Origin: Kiritimatiellia bacterium
Lineage (GTDB): Bacteria; Verrucomicrobiota; Kiritimatiellia; RFP12; UBA1067
Length of the DNA stretch: 41,053 nt
Direction of reading: 5' to 3'
Assembly (NCBI GenBank): GCA_028686345.1
Contig: JAQUCE010000041.1
Location: forward strand, 1-41,053
A program made the position numbers and the translations under genes. Under the pieces are notes generated by a model. That model was not told the DNA's origin. It was given only the letters and a program-made list of their open reading frames with translations, and did no database searches. Positions 22,201 to 28,038 of this stretch are shown piece by piece (position 1 is the first letter of the stretch; every line of letters starts with the position of its first letter).

Positions 22201-23887
22201 TCCAACGAATGTTTCCGCAACCGCTGAGTTTGGGCATGCGGTTGCAATCCAGGATGATCTGCTTGCGGTTGGTGCGCCTAATGATGCTGGAGTGGGGGCT
22301 GTGTTGATCTACCGTAAAGATAATACAGGGAGTGATCAATGGGGGCTTATTACAAAGCTGAGAGTTGCAAACAGTGTCAGCGGCGCCCGCTTTGGCTGCT
22401 CTGTTGCCGTTTCAGGTGAAACGCTGATTGTAGGAGCTTCGCATGCCTTCGGCAATATTGCCAACTCCGGCAGGGTGTACATTTATCGTAGAAGTAATAG
22501 CGCTCCTGCGAACTTTGCTTTGGTGGAATCACTCGTTCCGACTGACAATATAGCCGGCTCTGAGTTCGGCGCTGCCGTGGCCATTAACAGCAACAGGATT
22601 ATTGTCGGTGCTCCGCATGACAGCTCTGTCACATACCGCGCTGGTTCCGCTTATACCTTTGCCCGTAACTCAGCGCTGCAACCTTGGTTTCCAGTGCAGA
22701 AACTGGCTGGCGAGACTTTGGGGTTAAACGAGATGTTCGGATCATCAGTGGATATCTACGAGGATGTGGCGGTGGTCGGCACGCCTCGTGATGGCGCAAA
22801 CATTAACAATAGCGGCTCTGTTTATCTTTATCGCGACTCCGGAGCCGGAACAGCATGGATTAAGCAAAAGGAGCTCAGTCGCCCCGACAATCAGGGGAAT
22901 TATTTTTATGGCAAAAGCGTGCAGATTGATCGCGGGATTTTAGTGGTGGGTTCTCCTGCGCCCGGAGGTGTGATAGGGGAGGTTTTTGTCTATAGAGAAA
23001 ATGAAGGGGGCAGTGACGCGTGGGGTTTAATTGAGCACTACATCGGTTCAGGCGAGAGCAAGTCGGTGACTTTTGGCAGTGCAGTATCCCTGGAACAGCA
23101 AACTCTGGCTGTTTGCTCCGCAGTGACAATGCCTGTATACGTAAGCTCAATTAAACTTAATGTCTATCGTTTCAAATTCAACAATGCTCCGGTTGTCGCG
23201 TTGCCGGTTGAAGATCAGAGAGCAACTGTGCTGGTTCCTTTTGAACTCACAGTTGATGGATTGGTGTTTGCCGATGTGGACTTTGAAGATGCTTTGACGC
23301 TGTCGACAATAATGCCTGCCAGTTGGCTGAGCTTTGACCCGGGCAGCGGGATCTTCAGTGGAATACCGATCAGTACCGGAACAGTTGCCGTGACGCTGAT
23401 TGCAACGGATCTGGATGGTCTGGCGGCAACCAACACCTTCTCGGTGACAGTTGTGGCTCCGCCAGGCGGTGTTGATCCGCATGCAATGTGGCTCGCGCAA
23501 AACTTCGGCGCGGGGCGCAGTGCTGCAAACAGCGCTGGACAGATATGGGCCAAAGACGCGGACCCTGATAACGATGATCTGACCAATGATCAGGAGTATG
23601 CCTTTGTCTCTGATCCGCTGGCAAGCGAGAGCGCGGCTGATCATATTCTGGCGATTCAGATGGTAGGCAAGACTGCCCTCAAGATCCGTTATCGTTGCCG
23701 CAACAACGATCCAGCCCTACATTTTGTGCTTGAAAAATCAACGGATCTTTATATTTGGTCGGATTGCTCGCCTCTGATTATCATGCAGACAGTTCATCCG
23801 CTCAGCACCGAAGCCGCTGAAACAACTGTCACCCTAGTGGCTCCTGCGGGCAGTTATTTCTTCCGTGTTAAAGTTTATGGCCTGTAG
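13247..23887 (+). CDS. Giant adhesin-like mosaic protein (3546 aa)
   Basis: Start ATG 13247 overlaps the foldase stop by 8 bases. ATG 13319, with AAGGG upstream, is an alternative and leaves a normal signal peptide ending GAGSALAA. Approximate domain order by residue: Ig/cadherin-like domains 60-645; right-handed beta-helix 645-1000 (GGAVSVELGASLTMIGCVV, LFLRNCLIKNNQ); lamin-tail-like 1003-1125 (INEIQGKDQPCDFIELY); four long cadherin-like domains with NDxDxD turns 1172-1870; eight shorter repeats of about 90 residues with the signature DVLANDxxLP 1875-2655; two or three CSPG-like repeats 2660-2920; seven FG-GAP repeats (FGxAV...VGAP) 2925-3308, matching a seven-bladed propeller; a putative-Ig (He_PIG-like) domain 3312-3405; a calcium segment DADPDNDDLTNDQEY; and a terminal domain with KSTDLYIWS and FFRVKVYGL. 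The architecture suggests a surface or secreted binding protein. No enzyme motif is visible. Confidence 0.9.
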   Translation: MNKKSLVKRWCAKFSRVASKGVNLMKTPQRQNFSSGMMLRCAVAAALFVLGAGSALAAGEQLQIVSVTGSTTFDEDTVTTLTVTVDDANQTFSNLVLTATSSNAALIPVSRIVITKTSHYIRTVKLTPLSNENGSCTITLTLRADGNHTATRDVSITVRAVPDPPVISGFNGINLLDTSGVVKPFSAIVITDPDHGHNNDEHHTVTVTYNNTALPGEFDGLLESPVEITGTPNEVQAQLRSFKFAPFRNQVPVGDSKSVSVTIHVKDLDNKTAEISGVISVKSINDPPTISVTVSPKVIDDTASASPFSITVIDPDVDESFTVTIFANDDPTGKYGALVPGSSSFVGNALAVQSAVAALKYVPIPNVVAGNKALNFTFSVADGHGGTAAAQGQLKINEVSDPPSIAGIYKTLIRTDDATPVTPFTTVSITDPDREASDPLTVTVTVSDPTLGSMLPATISGAPPAAATAWLRGAQFVPNPNSIAVGVTEVVVLTVTVKDSAGNTRFDNQTRVAITGINGAPVFVGVPAPGSIVSISPADPRPFEGISVMDDDSANVVLVIGVDNPDKGALVNNSGESGFSEIYPGNYTFTGDLAAISNLLSGLQFVVNAGYPFPADSPGDTTFTLTATDTLGNSADAQVRIRVAGELKNLIVTHTTDDYSAGSLRHAVMAALAGDHVTFALPHYPALMRLNAAHGPVVLKRHVTLKRPGADMLAISGDTNGDGVPELQLFQVGASVVMEGLTLESGVAQTGGAVSVELGASLTMIGCVVKDCVATLWGGGIDAMGQLFLRNCLIKNNQTAFASGLGGGGISLYSKLPCSFINTTFAGNQQLAPTGFGGGGALFVENSDPQVYFYVDIQHCTFAENSDASLTKLASSLSVIAMGSTVRLQNNIFADGNGRNIQLHSGSIISLGGNLSDDAATVLKAGATDSTQLLIDPSDQVNVANLGVGALSLLQGSTEVYPLLAASPAINAGKGSLVGDDQRGVHRMSTPDSGAFEAGALTRVVINEIQGKDQPCDFIELYVPRDSTTIDLSGYQLLVDGALRHTFGATAIAPGNGIIVADQITLDTGGILVVAPNQGPLGIGSQGTVVLLNPAGHVVMSAAFVDNFPELTALDLTGCSLTLAPQFSGCAYLPHLRVLAPPFGGWDGDGVSAAKSSAGRDTGNTPFGAENASPIAIDDNLRISEDMLTLIPVTANDLDADGSDVAVITGLPTAPSVVTALGAAVWVVTNPVTGYGEAVFYEPRSSQIFNALPTGVEVEDNFTYMIADVGSAPIAQIVLSAGGDKVQIMTIDHRLSNGAMVQIFGTANYDGIYAVSSVTSDSFVIDTNYVEDESAGSWIARALRGASDSATVNITVIGANDYPVAGADAFTCNEKAILRILADPASGVVFDDVGRYPVPVTLANGYLLRNDTDVDTDDSSSSLLVVGVLDHVTAIDSFSGTAAFTPVTVHSTAHGLSTGTRIVISGYAGHPSYNGTHVVTVVDADQFTIPVVYVDNASPAGVWGALDDDSRLTATSMLGASVTLDIRVQRAETHLIYNPRGSETLRAISAGAFLMDTFYYALSDSHGAISIGQVDITVAGENDDPVVNADPDSLRILNPLVGGGNTLATVLSGLTVVDAVAAASGVENRADVRVFAAGKTEADAMHITDAWFVKESDLLLIDPLALLANDSDIDSDDTLSVTTVFNSHMGVAVTLGTEIVYDAAASQVLDRLAQGEQVLDFFEAVVSDAHGGFVTNLVAVIVEGVNDTPVSFDDNVTINEDVELFAFDPRAVMTTNDPSGRFSYTSADPNDYDVDINNHMPDNALWVVPTNGTPSAHLATYSLTNNLMQYYPFTSTNTPKHAVGPHGLTLDGLAENSQLVDTIMYTVCDQSLIFAENDLFRVAADGTGYVLDVLANDRNYNLRGGRISISAVGVPDRGGAVALASDGSHLVYTPAVNFAGDETFVYTITDPYNNRDQGRVTVRVTTELFNGDLQANDDVYSVALGETVTLDVLANDNRLPGSGSALTITSLLTTNQPHITLAGNKIVYCATNPAVSAETFSYEVAGTAGGSARAVANVAVKVIDRRKKLPVQDDFFNLPAGSVGQPLDVMANDFILPMPRNYAILSIDSTPHGTVVIDTINRRLLYTAPSGFVGRDLFGYTITDHLGGTGSGTVTIDVGVLTAVDDVYSLPQTAGTYTLAVLDNDMTLPGSIGSVTITELSGSPANGTVTVASGYLIFTANGTPGAGTFSYVISDGARTATAQVTVNTVADGLHAVKDTFSVLRDSDNITLPVLRNDRSLPEIGRVLKITAVGTGVNAPDHGGTVVCSSDSAALIYTPAPGFNGEESFTYTMTDTRFTDEARVVVRVGLPVLAVCDDRFAVYHEGPLTGAFTLPVLANDTFLPDQGGWFEIVGVGIEGNAPDHSGTLNIASDRQTLIYQPDVNYVGSLSYTERFTYEVGDGTAARVQGTVEVQVYPFSEERLPECNPDAFSVGRNSINNVLPVIANDGVLPDSADTWRITAVSATAFGGVATIVGSTIVYTPRAGFQGTDTFTYDVNNRLGSTVQGQVTVKVGSLLLNSDEYVVISETGANELDVLLNDGTLPGPEFTPVIDTNAASASIGAVFASTNRLFYTPSSLHSGAYPYVDTLVYGVIDQSGITQTQRVRVLVVEAGSDQSTSAINFTVIGVNDLPVLHNFEQLLATTDKQSIAPFPQNLITDVDGWGTELLRVKVQLDDPNKGALTNLGSFVQINPGEYEIKNVTPASASAALQGLTYLPVENRITVGTVEDALFTCRVWDPFVTSPVVSNTTVRVTPVNDPPAITGTQADLRAYAHLPILPFAAVTISEIDDLTLQPLVVEIRIEQPAHGYLATLGLFTSMGGGVYRASNVTAAQVSDSLQSITFEPTPGERLSQTSPSEITRLVITVDDGFAAPVIDSLTTIISSDSWVSGSASPWGQLTSTGFGSAVSNTRDIIAVGSPDLNKGAVSLYYRNQGGSEAWGFFKNIIPTNVSATAEFGHAVAIQDDLLAVGAPNDAGVGAVLIYRKDNTGSDQWGLITKLRVANSVSGARFGCSVAVSGETLIVGASHAFGNIANSGRVYIYRRSNSAPANFALVESLVPTDNIAGSEFGAAVAINSNRIIVGAPHDSSVTYRAGSAYTFARNSALQPWFPVQKLAGETLGLNEMFGSSVDIYEDVAVVGTPRDGANINNSGSVYLYRDSGAGTAWIKQKELSRPDNQGNYFYGKSVQIDRGILVVGSPAPGGVIGEVFVYRENEGGSDAWGLIEHYIGSGESKSVTFGSAVSLEQQTLAVCSAVTMPVYVSSIKLNVYRFKFNNAPVVALPVEDQRATVLVPFELTVDGLVFADVDFEDALTLSTIMPASWLSFDPGSGIFSGIPISTGTVAVTLIATDLDGLAATNTFSVTVVAPPGGVDPHAMWLAQNFGAGRSAANSAGQIWAKDADPDNDDLTNDQEYAFVSDPLASESAADHILAIQMVGKTALKIRYRCRNNDPALHFVLEKSTDLYIWSDCSPLIIMQTVHPLSTEAAETTVTLVAPAGSYFFRVKVYGL

Positions 23888-23920
23888 TATAATGTTGCGC
23901 AACGGATAAGTTTTTTTACA

Positions 23921-23925
23921 AAGGA
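23921..23925 (+). promoter_or_regulatory. Ribosome binding site deciding a GTG start
   Basis: AAGGA nine bases before GTG 23935 supports that start for the C10 protease. ATG 23950 is too far away to use it well. Confidence 0.5.
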
Positions 23926-23934
23926 TTTAAATAG

Positions 23935-26229
23935 GTGCGACATTGGATAATGTTTTTCTGTTTGTTTGCAGTGCTGCAGGTGCACAGTGCTTGGATCTCC
24001 GAGACCACAGCACTTGAGGGCGCACAGCTATGGATGGCAGGTAACCCTGTGATGGGGCCGGCAGGGCGCAGCGTGGCATCAGTGGAGCGCTTCCCTGAGA
24101 GCGGTTATCAGGTTTATGTTGTGCATTTAGCACCCAAGGGATATCTGGTGCTGAACTCAGATAGTGAGCTGCCTTTGATGGTCGCGTTCAGCGCGGATTC
24201 CAGCGTGGTTTTGGAGGATATCCCTGAAAACGCCCTCCGCACCATGCTTCTGGGTCATGTGAAACGCATGGCAGCGCTGCTGCGTCAACCCGCTGCCCTG
24301 GCACTGCTGGCACAGCAACCAGTTGACCCTCAAGCACTCTCTGAGCTGCACGGTCCTGCTCTGCAAACCTCTTGGAACCAGTGCAATCCGTACAATAAAC
24401 TCTGCCCTGATGATCCGGCTGGCACCCAATACTACGGCTACCGCGCTCCAGCTGGCTGCGTTCCGGTCGCATACGCTCAGATCATGAACTTTCATCGCTG
24501 GCCGCTGCACGGCTATGGAGCGCACACCTATACCGACAGCGCCGGTGCTATCACAGGCGCGCACAGCGCAGATTTTTCCGGCACCTACAGCTGGGGGTCA
24601 ATGCTCAGCGAGTATAACCCATGGAGCAGCAACTTCGGGGCTGCCGAGAGTGCCGTCGCGGAGTTGATGTACGAGTTGGGTGTAGCGGCAGAGGCCGACT
24701 ATGAACATGGCGGTACAAGTTCCAGCGCCGCAACGCTCGGGTCGCGGCTGGGTGAATATTTTTATTATGAACCCTGTGTGTGGAGTGGTTCGCAATCAGC
24801 TTTGATCGCCCCGCTGGAGGCTGATCTGCGGGCTGGTCTGCCATGCGTGGTCGCAATTCCCGGTCATGCAATTGTTGCAGATGGTCTGATGGTTGACAAC
24901 GGAGTGACCACCTATCACATCAACTATGGATGGGGCGGCACCAACAACGGCTGGTGGGATGCGAATAATGTTGCGGGCGCCCCGTTAGCCTATGGCGTGA
25001 CCTCACTGCGTCCGAAACTGCTGGCTTTTCCTGCGAGTGATGTTGCAACCACCACTACGGGTGAGGCCTCTGAACTGGGGTGGGTGCTTCCTAAACAGCG
25101 CGCAATCGAGGCAGAAAAATTGAGCGTCTTTCGCTTGGAGGAGCAAGCCAGCCCGTGGGTATCCGATGGCTCAGAGATCAATGCAACCATCAACTCCGGC
25201 TGGAAGGCGCTGACCACGGGCGGCAAACCCGGTGCTTGCTGGTATGCAGGCCCCAATGGCCCGGCAGCCATGGTGCTGGATGAGATCCTGCTGCCGGATG
25301 CTTCTACAACACTGACGTTTTGGATCAAGAATCGTCTAGGGACAGCAACCTTTACGGTTTCCATATCAACGAACGGCGGGCTTTCTTACATTGAGTTGTA
25401 TTCAGACAGTGAGCGTTATAACTTAACCTGGCGGCAGGTGTCGCTTTCTCTGGCGGGTTTTGCTGGCGAGTCGGTGCAGCTGCGTTTTGAGCTTTCAGTT
25501 GGTGGTTATTACACTAATGGCGGTGTCTGGGTTGACACGCTCGCCATGACTTCAGGATACTGGAAGAGCTGGGAGCCGTTTTTCGAGGATAACGAACTGG
25601 AATCGCGCAGTTTCTCCTCAAGTATCACTGAGAGTAAGAACAGTGATGACTTTTCGATTAATACAATCAGCACCCCAGCGACAACCAACTCAGAGTTGGA
25701 TGGTCAGCCTGTTCACTACACGACCCTGACGAATTTGCCGGTCGGAATTCACACTCTGGCCGCCAAGCTTACTGACACCCAAAATGTCACACACGCGCTG
25801 GCACCGCCATTCACCTTGTTCGTATATGATAACGACGGGATGCCGGTTGAGTGGGAGGAGTTGCATGGCCTAGACCCTTTTACGGATGACGGTGCCCTTG
25901 ATCCAGATCAGGACGGTTATACAAACTTACAGGAGTATATCGCAGGCACGGATCCAAACGACAGCAACTCAATCTTCAGGATATCCATTGATGGCCGAAC
26001 CATTAACTGGCCAGCCTTGGAGGGTCGCACCTATCGCGTGCTGAAAGCCGATAACCCTGCGGGACCATTTGATGTGCTTCAAACTCTCTATGGGCCAACC
26101 AGCAATTTTACGGATAACGCCTCGGCATTGCATGGGTTCTATAAAGTCAGTGTGGAGCTGTGTTGTGAACCGGGCTTACTGAGGTCGGTTGAAACTCCGG
26201 TTTACGATAACGACCACGATGATGATTGA
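23935..26229 (+). CDS. Secreted C10-family (streptopain-type) cysteine protease
   Basis: This 764-residue protein starts at GTG 23935, nine bases after AAGGA, and has a signal peptide (IMFFCLFAVLQVHSA). Residues about 20-115 resemble the C10 propeptide (GYLVLNSDSELPLMVAFS), which keeps such proteases inactive until cleavage. The catalytic domain (about 140-360) shows the nucleophile in AGCVPVAYAQ (Cys175), the histidine in IPGHAIVADG (His311) and the family hallmark INYGWGGTNNGWW. A jelly-roll or MAM-like domain (about 420-540), a beta domain, a calcium segment (DPDQDGYTNLQEYIAGTDPND) and a C-terminal beta domain follow. The last residues are an acidic tail DNDHDDD. Streptopains are secreted endopeptidases. 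Here the accessory domains suggest anchoring or substrate binding. It ends the exported-protein run, 47 bases after the adhesin, and could process those neighbours or degrade external protein. Confidence 0.9.
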   Translation: MRHWIMFFCLFAVLQVHSAWISETTALEGAQLWMAGNPVMGPAGRSVASVERFPESGYQVYVVHLAPKGYLVLNSDSELPLMVAFSADSSVVLEDIPENALRTMLLGHVKRMAALLRQPAALALLAQQPVDPQALSELHGPALQTSWNQCNPYNKLCPDDPAGTQYYGYRAPAGCVPVAYAQIMNFHRWPLHGYGAHTYTDSAGAITGAHSADFSGTYSWGSMLSEYNPWSSNFGAAESAVAELMYELGVAAEADYEHGGTSSSAATLGSRLGEYFYYEPCVWSGSQSALIAPLEADLRAGLPCVVAIPGHAIVADGLMVDNGVTTYHINYGWGGTNNGWWDANNVAGAPLAYGVTSLRPKLLAFPASDVATTTTGEASELGWVLPKQRAIEAEKLSVFRLEEQASPWVSDGSEINATINSGWKALTTGGKPGACWYAGPNGPAAMVLDEILLPDASTTLTFWIKNRLGTATFTVSISTNGGLSYIELYSDSERYNLTWRQVSLSLAGFAGESVQLRFELSVGGYYTNGGVWVDTLAMTSGYWKSWEPFFEDNELESRSFSSSITESKNSDDFSINTISTPATTNSELDGQPVHYTTLTNLPVGIHTLAAKLTDTQNVTHALAPPFTLFVYDNDGMPVEWEELHGLDPFTDDGALDPDQDGYTNLQEYIAGTDPNDSNSIFRISIDGRTINWPALEGRTYRVLKADNPAGPFDVLQTLYGPTSNFTDNASALHGFYKVSVELCCEPGLLRSVETPVYDNDHDDD

Positions 26230-26290
26230 CGATGTTCAAGGGCGGAGTTTTTGCTTGCAATCCGCTATCATCGTACATCATCGTCAACTG

Positions 26291-26380
26291 ATGTCGCCCG
26301 TAGAGCGACTACTTCACATGTGCTGCACTGCGGAGTGCAAGGGATGTCGTTCGGTGTAGTAGCCGCTCTACGAGCGGCAT
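26291..26380. repeat. Inverted-repeat hairpin element in the spacer after the protease
   Basis: ATGTCGCCCGTAGAGCGACT at 26291-26310 (extending to 26313) is nearly the reverse complement of the sequence at 26358-26380, with three mismatches over 23 bases. Each arm can also fold on itself: GCCGCTCTACGAGCGGC on the right is a perfect small hairpin apart from its loop. A third palindrome, TGCACT-GCGG-AGTGCA, sits at 26324-26339. The element fills most of the 222-base gap and may end transcription of the upstream operon. It looks like a dispersed REP-like repeat. Confidence 0.6.
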
Positions 26381-26451
26381 TTTGCAGCAGGCTCATGAAA
26401 ATTTAGCCTTCTCAAGTTACAATAAGCACAAAAAATCGGAACTGGTGATCA

Positions 26452-27387
26452 TTGTCGCAAAACTGTCATATAACTGAAGGAAAACACCGTGAGCGGGTGC
26501 TGCTGGCTGTTAAGCTGGCAGTTTCCCTGCTTTTTATCTGGTTTGTGCTGCGCAAGGTCAATTTTACAGGTGTGCTGGAGCATCTTTGGGGTGCAGATCC
26601 GATGCAGCTGTTATGGGCTGTCGCAACCCTGACAGCTGGCGGTTTTGCAGGTGCGGCTGCATGGTTTGCGGTGCTTAAGTCAAATCGCTATGCACTCTCT
26701 TATCAAAGGGTGGCGACGATTTACTGGTGCGGGATGCTTTTTAACAGTTTTCTGCCCTCTAATATCGGCGGCGACCTTTACAAAGGGTATCTACTGGTCA
26801 AAGGCAGCGGGGGGGGCGCGGGACGCGCGGCAATCACCATGCTGTTAGATCGGCTGATTAACCTCTCGGTGCTGGTATTGATCGGTATTATGTCGCTTTG
26901 TCTTACCCTTTCATATTATAGGTTGACCGCCTTGGTGGCCGCCCTGTATCTGGGTGCACTCGTATGGGTTATTGTGATGGCCCGCAAGCAGCAGGATGTT
27001 GGGGAGGGGCGGGTGGCCCGAGTTGTCGGCCCGCTGCTCATGTTTTTAAAAGACGGGCCATGCTGCGCGGCGACATTTACAGCTGCCTTGCTCTCGCAGG
27101 GGTTGAAGATCGGCTGCCACATATTTTTAATCCGCAGCCTGGGACTTGATTTAGCAATCAACTCAGTTTGGTATGTTATACCCCTTTTCGGAGTGATTTC
27201 AGCGTTGCCAATCTCGTTCGGCGGCATTGGATTACGCGAATACGCCGCGCTCTGGGTAGCGGGAGCACTCGCCCTGCTGCCCGAGGAGCTGGTGGCGCTC
27301 AGCCTGGCCAGCCACCTGCTCTATCTGGCCGTCAACGCGCTCGGGCTGCTTCCATTCATTTGGATTTCCCTTAGGGACAGGCACTGA
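26452..27387 (+). CDS. Flippase-like inner-membrane protein (LPG_synthase_TM / UPF0104 family)
   Basis: This 311-residue integral membrane protein has about eight hydrophobic helices. Family motifs visible are FNSFLPSNIGGDLYKGY (about 100-116) and SFGGIGLREYAALW (about 258-271), both characteristic of the TIGR00374/LPG_synthase_TM group. That family shares the membrane half of MprF but lacks the soluble aminoacyl-transferase part, as here. It is generally thought to move lipids or lipid-linked intermediates. The first in-frame start is TTG 26452. GTG 26497, with AAGGAA upstream at about 26478, is an equally good start and trims a hydrophilic leader. The last codons (LRDRH-stop) overlap a dispersed TTAGGGACAG motif, so the natural C-terminus may have been changed by that insertion. 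The gene appears to be transcribed separately from its neighbours. Confidence 0.85.
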   Translation: MSQNCHITEGKHRERVLLAVKLAVSLLFIWFVLRKVNFTGVLEHLWGADPMQLLWAVATLTAGGFAGAAAWFAVLKSNRYALSYQRVATIYWCGMLFNSFLPSNIGGDLYKGYLLVKGSGGGAGRAAITMLLDRLINLSVLVLIGIMSLCLTLSYYRLTALVAALYLGALVWVIVMARKQQDVGEGRVARVVGPLLMFLKDGPCCAATFTAALLSQGLKIGCHIFLIRSLGLDLAINSVWYVIPLFGVISALPISFGGIGLREYAALWVAGALALLPEELVALSLASHLLYLAVNALGLLPFIWISLRDRH

Positions 27388-27390
27388 TTT
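27371..27390. repeat. Left copy of a TTAGGGACAG motif
   Basis: TTAGGGACAGGCACTGATTT overlaps the stop of the flippase-like gene. It matches the reverse complement of 36471-36490 at 18 of 20 bases. Related motifs are widespread in environmental bacterial genomes. Confidence 0.5.
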
Positions 27391-27478
27391 CCCTGATTAG
27401 AGGATTATGATTAGGATTGTGATTAGGGTTGGAACACATCCTCATCTCAATCCTTATCTTTTTCGCGGCACTCGGTCT

Positions 27479-27499
27479 AGTCACCTCATCGTTTTTTCG
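27479..27499. repeat. Direct repeat, left copy
   Basis: AGTCACCTCATCGT followed by TTTTTCG. The same 14 bases, then GTTTTCG, recur at 27954-27974, giving 20 of 21 bases identical. The pair bounds about 454 bases of non-coding DNA. Confidence 0.6.
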
Positions 27500-27565
27500 C
27501 AGCGCGCTGCGCTAGCGGCTTGCCTGTAAATTCGAATAGTTTAAAGGGGTTTCCTTATGTTTTTT

Positions 27566-27628
27566 CTTTGTCGCTAACTTTGTCGTAAACTTTGTCGACC
27601 CTTCTCACTCATATTTCCGACAAAGTTT
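27566..27628. repeat. CTTTGTCG triplet with inverted partner
   Basis: CTTTGTCG occurs at 27566, 27578 and 27590 (period 12). AAACTTTGTCG at 27587-27597 is a perfect 11-base inverted repeat of CGACAAAGTTT at 27618-27628. A related AACTTTGTCG occurs near 35829. Confidence 0.5.
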
Positions 27629-27953
27629 GCGCACGACTTACAACTTTCATCCTGGTTGAAAATGTAGGGTTGGCGGAACTTGTCCGGCGTAGTTCCGCTT
27701 GCGGGACGAAGACGGATGAGCCAATCAAAGATCATGAAACCCCATGGTGCGCCTTTGGCGAACACCCGCCCGGCATCCGCTAATTGCTTCATCCGCCTTC
27801 TAAATACGGCGTGACATGTAGAAGCAACCCTACACCCCACGATGCACTTTTCACTGTGTAACTCGCTATCGGAATCGGTATCGAAGAGCGAAAGAGATTG
27901 ACTTGGCGACTTCACGACTTCACGACTTCCGATTTCTATGCTGCCGAACTTCA

Positions 27954-27974
27954 AGTCACCTCATCGTGTTTTCG
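27954..27974. repeat. Direct repeat, right copy
   Basis: Partner of 27479-27499. It ends 36 bases before the TetR operator palindrome. Confidence 0.6.
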
Positions 27975-28001
27975 AGTCAATAAAGTTTTTTTTAAACCTG
28001 C

Positions 28002-28030
28002 TTGCAACAAACCATACTATACGGTACAGT
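28002..28030 (+). promoter_or_regulatory. Possible promoter of the TetR gene, overlapping the operator
   Basis: TTGCAA (28002-28007) and TACAGT (28025-28030) are 17 bases apart and each matches the sigma-70 consensus at four of six positions. Initiation from it would begin about at the start codon 28039, giving a leaderless message. No Shine-Dalgarno sequence is present, which agrees with that. Confidence 0.35.
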
Positions 28031-28035
28031 ATGGT
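28011..28035. promoter_or_regulatory. Palindromic operator for the TetR-type regulator
   Basis: ACCATACT (28011-28018) and AGTATGGT (28028-28035) are perfect inverted half sites. The inner TAC-G-GTA (28020-28026) extends the symmetry, and only the pair 28019/28027 breaks it. The site is centred 16 bases before the start codon and covers the putative -10. This is the arrangement expected for a TetR-family autorepressor. Confidence 0.7.
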
Positions 28036-28038
28036 CAA

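Larger units (their letters stand above)
27388..28010. other. Non-coding spacer with decayed or repeat-derived DNA
   Basis: About 620 bases without a convincing gene. A reverse frame (27574-27954) is open for 126 codons but has Ser/Asp-rich, unfamiliar sequence and no good start context. The spacer holds GATTAGG-type short repeats (27395-27440), a CTTTGTCG triplet repeat with an inverted partner (27566-27628), a CGACTTCA triplet (about 27906-27930), and a direct repeat at both ends of the inner 454 bases. It probably represents old insertions or remnants. Confidence 0.5.

Noticed and set aside
27574-27954. Reverse-strand 126-codon frame in the spacer
   Set aside because: No recognised family, biased composition, and it sits inside a direct-repeat-flanked block. 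It could be a gene remnant but I cannot support it.
27898-28038. TTG start 141 bases upstream of the TetR gene
   Set aside because: It would translate the operator palindrome and repeat DNA. The TetR fold begins normally from ATG 28039.
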